From an uncultured Cryomorphaceae bacterium (GTDB lineage: Bacteria; Bacteroidota; Bacteroidia; Flavobacteriales_D; Parvicellaceae), in NCBI GenBank assembly GCA_947311505.1, contig CAMZLL010000181.1, positions 1 to 33,608 on the forward strand: a stretch of 33,608 bases of DNA. The letters are read 5' to 3'. The notes beneath the pieces were generated by a model that had not been told where the DNA came from, did no database searches, and was given only the letters and a program-made list of their open reading frames with translations. The translations under genes and the position numbers were made by a program. Positions 18,364 through 26,487 of the stretch are shown piece by piece. Within the stretch, counting starts at the first letter, position 1, and each line of letters opens with the position of its first letter.

Positions 18364-19247
18364 TACTCACCCTCTTCTTTTTTCCAAAAATCAAAGAAGT
18401 TAAACCATTGATAGGGGAATTTTTTAAGTATCCATTCTATATTCTCAGTATATTCTTTTAGTAGTTCTTGTTGGTTTCTGTTCTGAAAATTGGCTCTTCT
18501 AGCAAACATATGATAGTGCGAACTGGTCTCTTTCATGTTGTAAACAAAAATAACAGGTACTCTAAGTCGGGAGGCTAGGATATAAGGACCGGCAGGAAAT
18601 AATGCATCTTTACCAAGAAGCTTTTGCGTCATCACTTTGTTTCCTTCAAAATATCTATCTCCCGTAAAAACAATCAACTCATTTCTTGACAATGCGTTAT
18701 TGATCTCAAAAACATGTGACATGTCATCTCCAATAATGATGAATTTTAAGTTGGATTTCGTAAATATACTGTCGAGGTATTTTTTTAGTTGTTGATGTTC
18801 TCTATCTGTGGTTATTAAATTTATGGTAGCATTTACATCTAATTGACTCAGAAAGTGTTCTGCAATTTCAAAATTTCCGACATGTGCACTTATTAAGATC
18901 CCTCCTTGTTTTTCTTTTAGAATATCTTTTAAGATTTCTTCCCCATCAAAGTTAAAGGTATATTTTTTTTCTAACCCTGATTTTATAGCTATTTTATCGA
19001 GTATTGTTTGTGCAAAAACATAGTAGTTTTTATAAACTCCTATTACACTTTTAAACTTAGATTTACCTTGTCTTTTATGAAAATAATAATAGCTAGCTTT
19101 TGATCCTGAACGAGCAAAAATGAGGTAGTAAAAGGCTAAAAACCTTAGAACGATGTAAACAAATCGAATTCCCAAATTGCGCATAAGAAAAACGATAATC
19201 TTATAACCAAAAACGGTTCCTTTTGACTTACCATCCCATTGCGCCAT
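18363..19247 (-). CDS. LpxL/HtrB-type (lipid A biosynthesis-like) acyltransferase
   Basis: HX4E motif SAHVGNFEIAE, downstream GDRYFEGNKVMTQKLLGKDALFPAGPYILASRLRVPVIFVY, N-terminal TM segment. Confidence 0.9.
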   Translation of the reverse strand: MAQWDGKSKGTVFGYKIIVFLMRNLGIRFVYIVLRFLAFYYLIFARSGSKASYYYFHKRQGKSKFKSVIGVYKNYYVFAQTILDKIAIKSGLEKKYTFNFDGEEILKDILKEKQGGILISAHVGNFEIAEHFLSQLDVNATINLITTDREHQQLKKYLDSIFTKSNLKFIIIGDDMSHVFEINNALSRNELIVFTGDRYFEGNKVMTQKLLGKDALFPAGPYILASRLRVPVIFVYNMKETSSHYHMFARRANFQNRNQQELLKEYTENIEWILKKFPYQWFNFFDFWKKEEGE

Positions 19248-19294
19248 CGCTAAATAATAATATAATGTAGTTTGCTAATTGTTTTTGAAAACAA

Positions 19295-19540
19295 TTACGC
19301 ATTAATTTTTCGTTCTAATAAATCATAGAAATTTTGAAGTGTTTCAATTCCTGTAAAATCTTCTGCTACTAATTTTACTCCAAAATTGGATTCTACCGCA
19401 ACTACAAGATCAACGAAATCTAAACTATCTAACTCTAGTGTTTCTGTTAGGTTTGCTTCAGGTTTAATTTCTTCTTCTTCTACCTCAAATTCATCAATTA
19501 GAAATTCATTAATCTTTTCTATTATAGTATTCTTATCCAT
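19295..19540 (-). CDS. Acyl carrier protein
   Basis: 81 aa acidic protein with phosphopantetheine site LELDSLDFVDLVV (Ser at 19424-19426). Confidence 0.95.
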   Translation of the reverse strand: MDKNTIIEKINEFLIDEFEVEEEEIKPEANLTETLELDSLDFVDLVVAVESNFGVKLVAEDFTGIETLQNFYDLLERKINA

Positions 19541-19543
19541 AAG

Positions 19544-20764
19544 TTATTTTATCTTTTTTATTACTAGGGCTGAATTTGTACCTCCAAATCCAAACGAATT
19601 GGACAAAAATACATCAATATTTTTATTTATAGTTTTTCTTACAAGATTTAATTTTGCAGAATCTTCATCTGGTTCGTCTAAATTGATATTTGGTGCTATA
19701 AAAGAGTGCTCCATCATGAGCATAGAATAGATTACTTCACTAGCCCCTGCCATCCAGCATTCGTGTCCTGTCATAGACTTGGTAGAACTAACATAAGGTT
19801 TGCTTTTTCCAAAAACAGCATCTATTGCTTTTGCTTCATTTTGATCTCCAACAGGTGTAGATGTGGCATGCGCATTTACATAGTCAATATCTGCATGTGT
19901 TACATTGGCTTGTTCCAATGCTTTGAGCATTGCTCTAGAAGGTCCGTCAACATTTGGGGTAGAAATATGCTCTCCATTTGATGAAAAACCATAGCCGATA
20001 ACCTCTCCTAAAATAGTTGCACCTCTTGCTATAGCAGATTCATAGGTCTCTAAAACTAAAGAAGCTCCACCACCACTTGGCACTAAGCCATCTCTTCCTT
20101 TATCAAATGGTCTGCATGCTTTAGCTGGTTCATCTTCTCTAGTAGAAAAAACGCCCAAGCCATCAAAACTACCCAATGCTAAATGGTTTATTTCTTGTGC
20201 TCCTCCGCATATAATCATATCTTGAAGTCCGCTTTTTATCAATTGATATCCTAATCCTATTGAGTGCGAGCCACTTGCACAGGCGGCAGAAATAGTAAGG
20301 TTAATACCCTTTAATTTGAATAGCGTAGATAGGTTCATTGTGATAGTAGAGTTCATTCCTTTGAAAATAGCTCCTGATCCTACCAATGTAGTGTCCTTTT
20401 TTTCTCTTACAACATCTACTGACTCAATGATGGACTTTGCTGTACTGTCGTTTCCAAAGATTATCCCAATTTCGTTTTTAATAAGAAAATCTTCGTCAAT
20501 TCCTGCGTTTTCTAAAGCTTCTATAGTTGCGAGGTAGGCATATTGAGATTCTTGCCCCATGCTTATTCGTTGCCTTCTTTTCAACAAACCTTTGAGAGCA
20601 GGTTCTGGTACTTGCCCGGTCAATGATGATCTATATCCAAATTCTTTTCTTACTGGATCATAGACAATGCCTGATTTACCTTCGTACAATGATTTTTTTA
20701 CTTCATCTAGGTTGGTTCCTAAACAAGAATAAATGCCCATTCCTGTAATTACAACTCTTTTCAT
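19544..20764 (-). CDS. Beta-ketoacyl-ACP synthase (FabF/FabB-like KS)
   Basis: ISAACASGSHSIGLG Cys, VNAHATSTPVGDQNE His, KSMTGHECWMAGASE His, NSFGFGGTNSALV glycine-rich motif. Confidence 0.95.
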   Translation of the reverse strand: MKRVVITGMGIYSCLGTNLDEVKKSLYEGKSGIVYDPVRKEFGYRSSLTGQVPEPALKGLLKRRQRISMGQESQYAYLATIEALENAGIDEDFLIKNEIGIIFGNDSTAKSIIESVDVVREKKDTTLVGSGAIFKGMNSTITMNLSTLFKLKGINLTISAACASGSHSIGLGYQLIKSGLQDMIICGGAQEINHLALGSFDGLGVFSTREDEPAKACRPFDKGRDGLVPSGGGASLVLETYESAIARGATILGEVIGYGFSSNGEHISTPNVDGPSRAMLKALEQANVTHADIDYVNAHATSTPVGDQNEAKAIDAVFGKSKPYVSSTKSMTGHECWMAGASEVIYSMLMMEHSFIAPNINLDEPDEDSAKLNLVRKTINKNIDVFLSNSFGFGGTNSALVIKKIK

Positions 20765-20787
20765 TTTAATGTTTTTTTAGCAATACT

Positions 20788-21519
20788 TTAAGAATAAATA
20801 CCTCCGTTAATATTTATAATCTCTCCTGTAATATATGCAGATTTAGAGGACGCTAAGAATGTTACTAACTCAGCAACCTCTTCTGCTTCACCAAATCTAT
20901 TAGCAGGAATTAATTTTTTAAGGTCTTTTTCATTCAAATCTGCTGTCATATCTGATTTAATAAACCCTGGAGCAACGGCATTTACAGTAATTTTTCGTTT
21001 TGCTATTTCCTGCGCCAACGCTTTTGTAACTGCTACGATAGCACCTTTTGCTGCAGAGTAATTCGTTTGTCCAGGTGTGCCTTTTACTCCGGATACAGAT
21101 ACCATGTTGATTACCCTTCCATATCTGTTGCTCAACATTTTTTGCATCAAATGGTTGGTAACATTGAAGAAGCCATTAAGACTGGTGTTGATTACCGAAT
21201 CCCAATCTTTCTTAGGCATCCACATAAACAATCCGTCTTTTGTTATACCTGCATTGTTGACCACTACTTCAATAATTCCTTCTGGGTTGGCACTCCACCA
21301 AGCATCTATACCCTTTGAAACCTCTTCCGAGTTGGCAACATCAAACTTCATAATTTCACCATTTCCACCTGCTTCTTTTACTAAACGAAGTGTTTCATTG
21401 GCTGCTTCTTCATTTGATCTATAGTTGATAATAATATGATAGTCTAATTCCTGCGCAAACTTCACGCAAATAGCTCTTCCTATTCCTCTTGATCCTCCGG
21501 TAACTAATGCTGTTTTCAT
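20788..21519 (-). CDS. 3-oxoacyl-ACP reductase (FabG-like SDR)
   Basis: TGGSRGIGRAI, NNAGITKDGL, SVSGVKGTPGQTNYSAAKGAIVAVTKALAQEIAKR (YxxxK), TVNAVAPGFIKSDM. Confidence 0.95.
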   Translation of the reverse strand: MKTALVTGGSRGIGRAICVKFAQELDYHIIINYRSNEEAANETLRLVKEAGGNGEIMKFDVANSEEVSKGIDAWWSANPEGIIEVVVNNAGITKDGLFMWMPKKDWDSVINTSLNGFFNVTNHLMQKMLSNRYGRVINMVSVSGVKGTPGQTNYSAAKGAIVAVTKALAQEIAKRKITVNAVAPGFIKSDMTADLNEKDLKKLIPANRFGEAEEVAELVTFLASSKSAYITGEIININGGIYS

Positions 21520-22730
21520 TATTCTTGTATGTTTTGAAATTTATCTACAAATTCGTATGTTTTTCCTTGTAGAAACACTCCTTTTGTATTTATATATCCC
21601 ATTCTGCCTTCAAATTTAACTCTAGCTAAACCATCGTGAAATCCTTTGGGTTTTGCTAGTCCATATTGATCTTTTAGAACCAATTCGCCATTTAAGTTGA
21701 CAAATCCCCAACTCGTTTTATATTTTATAGGAGCTAACTCTCCTTCTTCAAAAGGAATAGCGTCTCTAAATTTACCTTTGATTTTGAATGCTCCTTTGGT
21801 GTCAATATAACTCCAAGCTTCTCCCTTCATAAACACAGGAGCAAGTCCTTGTGCAAAATTTCTTGCTATAGTATAGATTGGTTTGAGTACCCATTCTCCT
21901 TTTCGGTTAATATAACCATACTTATCGTTCTTACTTCTAGCCAGTGCTAACTCTTCGCCATCTATAAAGTTATTAATTTTTATAGCGTCCTCTACTACTA
22001 CAAATTCTCCATTAATATCTAACCCAAATTGTTTTTTTAATTTACAATTTAAAACGCCATTTGATAGTTTACCAATCCAATGATATTTTGGAGTTAGTAT
22101 TTCATTTCCTTTGTTGTCTATAAACCCCCAAAGTTTATCCAATTTAACTTTAGCAATTCCGTTTTCAAACTTATCTATCCTATGATATTTTGGTTCTAAA
22201 ACTACCTTTCCGTTGGTGTCTATAATACCTATTAAACCATTTCTTTTAATAAAAGCCAACCCACCGATAAAGTCATACGGTTTTTCTGATTCAGGCATTA
22301 TTACATCTTTACCTTTTTTATCAATGTATTTCCATTTTTCTCCGTCAAGAACGATAGCAAACCCAGAATGAAAGGCTTTTACTTTAGGATATTTAAATGG
22401 TATTATGGTTTGTCCTTTGGCATCAATAAAACCCCAAGCCTCTCCGTTAAAAACGGCTACTAATCCCTCACTAAAATCACCTACCTTTAAATATTGATAA
22501 TCAACAATAATTTCACCTTTGCTATCTGCAAATCCCCAAAATTCTTCATTTCTGATGGCAACAAATCCGTTTCTAAATTTCCTCACTTTAGTGAAAGTTG
22601 GTTCTATCGCATAGTTACCTTCTTTTGTGATGAAACCAAATTTTTCATTCTCTCTAACTTTTGCGTACTCTTGTGCAAATGAAGATACACTTGATAAAAT
22701 CAATAATAATATAGAAATTAAATTTTTCAC
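21519..22730 (-). CDS. Secreted WG-repeat (KWG) protein
   Basis: Signal peptide MKNLISILLLILSSVSSFAQ followed by about 11 units of the form (x)WGFIDxKGxxxxxPKYxxxxxFxxGxAxVxxxx. Confidence 0.93.
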   Translation of the reverse strand: MKNLISILLLILSSVSSFAQEYAKVRENEKFGFITKEGNYAIEPTFTKVRKFRNGFVAIRNEEFWGFADSKGEIIVDYQYLKVGDFSEGLVAVFNGEAWGFIDAKGQTIIPFKYPKVKAFHSGFAIVLDGEKWKYIDKKGKDVIMPESEKPYDFIGGLAFIKRNGLIGIIDTNGKVVLEPKYHRIDKFENGIAKVKLDKLWGFIDNKGNEILTPKYHWIGKLSNGVLNCKLKKQFGLDINGEFVVVEDAIKINNFIDGEELALARSKNDKYGYINRKGEWVLKPIYTIARNFAQGLAPVFMKGEAWSYIDTKGAFKIKGKFRDAIPFEEGELAPIKYKTSWGFVNLNGELVLKDQYGLAKPKGFHDGLARVKFEGRMGYINTKGVFLQGKTYEFVDKFQNIQE

Positions 22731-24271
22731 ACCTTTGTTTTTGTAATATATTCTTTTACGTTGTTTACGAATGGATACATTGCCATATCTTCTGAGAAAA
22801 CAGGTACAATAGCTCTGATTTCTTTATACATTTTTGCAGTCGCAGAAGAAACTTTATCTTGATACTTTAAATAATCTAAGGCTTGTACTATTGTTATGAG
22901 TTCTATTGCAATAACCTCAAAAGTATTCTCAATAACTTTTTTTGTCATCAACGCAGCGTTAGTTCCCATACTTACGATGTCTTGATTGTCATTGTTGTTT
23001 GGAATACTATGTACGTACATAGGATTAGATAATGTCTGGTTCTCCGCTGTAGTAGAGGTAGCGGTAAACTGAACACCTTGCATTCCAAAATTAAGACCTA
23101 GTTTTCCAAGGTTTACAAAAGGAGGAAGAATATCATTCAGTTTATGATTCATCAGATAGTTTAATTGCCGTTCTGCCAACATGCTCATCTTAGTGATGAC
23201 AATTTTTAGCTTATCCATTTCTAAAGAGATATAGTCCCCGTGGAAGTTTCCTCCATGATATACGTGTTCTTTTTCTATGTCTATTATAGGGTTGTCATTT
23301 GCAGAGTTTACTTCTTCTATCAATACACTTTCTACATTTTTCATGGTGTCCAAAACAGGACCTAGAATCTGCGGTACACATCTCAGTGAATAATATTCTT
23401 GAACCTTTTCTTTAAAAATAGGATCGTTTGCCTGTGCGTTATAAAGATGTTCCCCTCTGTTTCGTGTTAATTTACTATCAGCTAGATCTTCTCGCATCAT
23501 TCTTGCGATTTCTTGCTGACCGTGATGTCTTTTTGAATTGTTTAATTCAACCGAAAGATGATCGTCATAAGCACAAACGACTTCGTTGATTGCCACAGAA
23601 CATTTAAGCATCCAATTCAACGCTCGCTTTGAATAAATAGCATTAACGATACCGATACCGGTCATTACAGAAGTGCCATTCATCAACGCTAAACCTTCTC
23701 TAAGTTTAACTTCTATTGGTTCTAAACCTTCTTTTTCAAAAACTTCGCTAGTTTCAGTCAGTTTTCCTTTATAAAAACATTGTCCTTCTCCAATAAGAAC
23801 CAGTGCTAAATGTGCCAACTGAACCAAATCACCACTTGCACCAACTCCGCCATGCGAATAAATCAAAGGTGTAATATCTCTATTTATTAGCTCTGTCATC
23901 AGATGGATTACAGTAAGATTTACGCCTGACCGCCCCAAACATAGTGTGTTTAATCGTGCCAACATAGCAGACTTAACATAAATAGGCGCTAATGGTTCTC
24001 CCGAACCAGAAGCATGGCTTCTGATTAGATTGTATTGCAGTTGAATACGGTCTTCATCGGCAATTTTGTACTGTGCCATTGGACCAAAACCAGTATTGAC
24101 TCCATAAATAACCTTTTCTTCAGAAAAATCTTTTAAAAAGTGAAAACTACGGTCCACCTTGTTTAAAAGGTTACTTCCAATTTTTATATGCTTTTTGTTG
24201 AATAAAACCTGATAGAAATCATCTAAACTAAGTTCTGTTTCAACTTCTAGAATTTTTTTGCCCATTTTCAA
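22727..24271 (-). CDS. Aromatic amino acid ammonia-lyase, probably tyrosine ammonia-lyase (HAL/PAL/TAL family)
   Basis: MIO motif ASG in HGGVGASGDLVQLAHLALVLIGEG (23831-23839), KVIYGVNTGFGPMAQY, NGTSVMTGIG, SANDNPIID, YHGGNFHGDYISLEMDKLKIVITK. Closely resembles, from memory, the F. johnsoniae TAL. Confidence 0.93.
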   Translation of the reverse strand: MKMGKKILEVETELSLDDFYQVLFNKKHIKIGSNLLNKVDRSFHFLKDFSEEKVIYGVNTGFGPMAQYKIADEDRIQLQYNLIRSHASGSGEPLAPIYVKSAMLARLNTLCLGRSGVNLTVIHLMTELINRDITPLIYSHGGVGASGDLVQLAHLALVLIGEGQCFYKGKLTETSEVFEKEGLEPIEVKLREGLALMNGTSVMTGIGIVNAIYSKRALNWMLKCSVAINEVVCAYDDHLSVELNNSKRHHGQQEIARMMREDLADSKLTRNRGEHLYNAQANDPIFKEKVQEYYSLRCVPQILGPVLDTMKNVESVLIEEVNSANDNPIIDIEKEHVYHGGNFHGDYISLEMDKLKIVITKMSMLAERQLNYLMNHKLNDILPPFVNLGKLGLNFGMQGVQFTATSTTAENQTLSNPMYVHSIPNNNDNQDIVSMGTNAALMTKKVIENTFEVIAIELITIVQALDYLKYQDKVSSATAKMYKEIRAIVPVFSEDMAMYPFVNNVKEYITKTKV

Positions 24272-24312
24272 TATTAAATATTCGGATAACTAAAAAAAAG
24301 AGTTATTTTCGA

Positions 24313-24320
24313 CAAAAATA
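24313..24320 (-). promoter_or_regulatory. Candidate -7 element of the pigment operon promoter
   Basis: Minus-strand TATTTTTG (TAnnTTTG) 42 bp upstream of the ammonia-lyase start in the 77-bp divergent intergenic region; -33 box not clear. Confidence 0.4.
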
Positions 24321-24348
24321 TAATTATTCTTTTAATTAAAACATATTT

Positions 24349-25593
24349 ATGTCACATGAATTAGTTGATGTATTAATCATTGGAGCTGGACCAGCGGGTT
24401 GCGTATCAGCTGCTCATCTAATAAACAAAGGGGTTAACGTTAAAATAATAGAAAAATCAAAGTTTCCTAGATATGTAATTGGTGAAAGTTTATTACCAAG
24501 ATGTATGGATCATTTTGAAGAAGTGGGCTTGCTAGAGTGCTTAAAAGCAAAAGGGTTTGAAAAAAAACACGGTGCTCGATTTCTAAGAAAGAAAGAAATT
24601 TGCACGTTTGATTTTAGCGTTAAACATTCGGAAGGGTGGGATTGGACATGGCAAGTACCACGAGATGAATTTGATAACACCCTAGCTATTGAAGTTCAAA
24701 AAAAGGGAGTTGAAATAGCGTTTGAAAGCGAAGTAACTGCTGTATGGTTTGAAGGAAGCATTTCTACGGTTACTATCATAGATACAAACGGAAATAAAAA
24801 AACAATAACTGCTAAGTACATAATTGACTCTAGTGGATACGGACGTGTTTTGCCGAGGTTATTGGATTTAGACAAGCCATCAGCATTGCCTAAGCACTCG
24901 TCTATCTTTGCACAAGTAAAAGACATTAACAAACCAGAGGGATACGAAGGAACGATGATTACGTTTGATATTATCGACACCCAAGTGTGGTTCTGGATGA
25001 TTCCTTTTTCAAATGGGAATACGAGTATCGGTTTCGTAGGTCCTACAGAATTTATCAATTCGTTTGAAGGCTCAACGACAGAAGCCCTTACTGAGATGAT
25101 AAAACTATCTGAATACTACAAGGATCGTTTTGAAGGCGTGGATTTCTTATTTGAACCAAAGAAAATCCAAAATTTTTCAAAATCAGTTAAACAACTTCAT
25201 GGACAAGGATATGTACTTACAGGCAATAGCACCGAATTTTTGGATCCTGTATTTTCATCAGGAGTAACTTTTGCTACTGAGTCAGGGTTGCTGGCTGCAA
25301 AACTGGTAGAGAAAGAACTCAAAGGCGAAACAGTAAATTGGGATAAAGAATATACAGAGTACATTGCTCAAGGTGTAGCGGTGTTTTCTACCTATGTAGC
25401 AGAATGGTACACAGGAAATTTGCAAAAGTTGTTTTTTCACCAACCCGAAAATAAAGAAATTAAAAAACAGATTTGCTCCGTACTTGCAGGTTATGTTTGG
25501 GATAAGACCAACCCATTTGTTTCTAAGCACAATAGAATAGTTAAATCCGTAGCGCATTTGATAGACATGGAAGTGGCAGCAGCAAAAAAATAG
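24349..25593 (+). CDS. FAD-dependent oxidoreductase, flavin-dependent halogenase-like
   Basis: GAGPAGCVSAAHL FAD motif, FPRYVIGESLLPR, WFWMIP (WxWxIP halogenase signature, 24988-25005), DPVFSSGVTFA. Confidence 0.88.
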   Translation: MSHELVDVLIIGAGPAGCVSAAHLINKGVNVKIIEKSKFPRYVIGESLLPRCMDHFEEVGLLECLKAKGFEKKHGARFLRKKEICTFDFSVKHSEGWDWTWQVPRDEFDNTLAIEVQKKGVEIAFESEVTAVWFEGSISTVTIIDTNGNKKTITAKYIIDSSGYGRVLPRLLDLDKPSALPKHSSIFAQVKDINKPEGYEGTMITFDIIDTQVWFWMIPFSNGNTSIGFVGPTEFINSFEGSTTEALTEMIKLSEYYKDRFEGVDFLFEPKKIQNFSKSVKQLHGQGYVLTGNSTEFLDPVFSSGVTFATESGLLAAKLVEKELKGETVNWDKEYTEYIAQGVAVFSTYVAEWYTGNLQKLFFHQPENKEIKKQICSVLAGYVWDKTNPFVSKHNRIVKSVAHLIDMEVAAAKK

Positions 25594-25655
25594 AATAAAC
25601 ACTTAAAAAATAAATTTTTAATCTGTTTTTGTGTAAATATCCAAACTTATTCATG

Positions 25656-25687
25656 TTTGTTATAGTAATTGATGAACAATAATTTTA
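25656..25687 (+). promoter_or_regulatory. Candidate promoter for the downstream 221-aa secreted protein
   Basis: TTTG (25656-25659) - 20 nt - TAATTTTA (25680-25687), one mismatch from TAnnTTTG. Confidence 0.3.
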
Positions 25688-25710
25688 TAAATAATCAAAA
25701 ATAAATAACA

Positions 25711-26376
25711 ATGAAAAAAACAATTTTAAGAGCATTAACTCTAGTTACACTATTAGCTGTAACAACCGTAGCATCTGCACAAAAACCAAAAGTATTGAGT
25801 GGAAGCCCAGAAAATCTTTCTAGTATTAGATCTTGGGAAGTAGAAATCGAATTTAACGAACCTATGATTCATAAAAAAGGAGAATACTCTAAATTTTTAG
25901 AAGAAAGAATCAAGGAAATGAATGAAGTAGAGGAAGAGGCTGGAGATAATTGGAAAGCAGATTGGGATAAAAATATCTCTAAAAAATACGAAACTAAATT
26001 TGTATTCTTAATGAATAAATATTTAGCCAAAACAAAATCGGGAAAAATTGATGTTAAGAAAAGTAACGATGAAGCTGATGGAAAAATAATAGTAAAAACA
26101 TACTGGATTTATTTAGGTTATGTTAATCCTATGATGGCGCAACCGTCTAAAGTATCATCAAAAATATATTTTTTAGATAGTGATGGAAAAGAATTGTTGG
26201 TAGTAGATATGGTAGAGAGCCCAGGACAACCAAATGGATTCTCTAACCCAGGTTATGCAACAACAGCAGGGTTTGGATTTAATCCGGAAGGAGAATTTTT
26301 AAGAATGACTGAATCTTTTGCTAAATGTGGAAAAGACTTAGCTGGATACTTAGCGAAGAAAGCTTACAAAAAATAA
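25711..26376 (+). CDS. Secreted protein of unknown function
   Basis: 221 aa, signal peptide MKKTILRALTLVTLLAVTTVASAQ; no motif recognised. Confidence 0.8.
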   Translation: MKKTILRALTLVTLLAVTTVASAQKPKVLSGSPENLSSIRSWEVEIEFNEPMIHKKGEYSKFLEERIKEMNEVEEEAGDNWKADWDKNISKKYETKFVFLMNKYLAKTKSGKIDVKKSNDEADGKIIVKTYWIYLGYVNPMMAQPSKVSSKIYFLDSDGKELLVVDMVESPGQPNGFSNPGYATTAGFGFNPEGEFLRMTESFAKCGKDLAGYLAKKAYKK

Positions 26377-26401
26377 GATAGAATAACTTTACATATAAAA
26401 A

Positions 26402-26427
26402 AGCAGGACAATGTCCTGCTTTTTTTT
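26402..26427. terminator. Bidirectional intrinsic terminator between convergent genes
   Basis: agcaggaca-a-tgtcctgct (perfect 9-bp inverted repeat) followed by T8 on +; preceded by an A-run giving a U-tract on the minus strand. Lies between the 221-aa gene (+) and aroA (-). Confidence 0.88.
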
Positions 26428-26487
26428 GCTCTAATATTTTAGTGAATCATCCTTCTTTTTACCACTTAACAGTTATTCACATAGGTA

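Noticed and set aside
24696-25058. 120-aa minus-strand ORF inside the halogenase-like gene
   Set aside because: Antisense shadow ORF with no recognisable motif.
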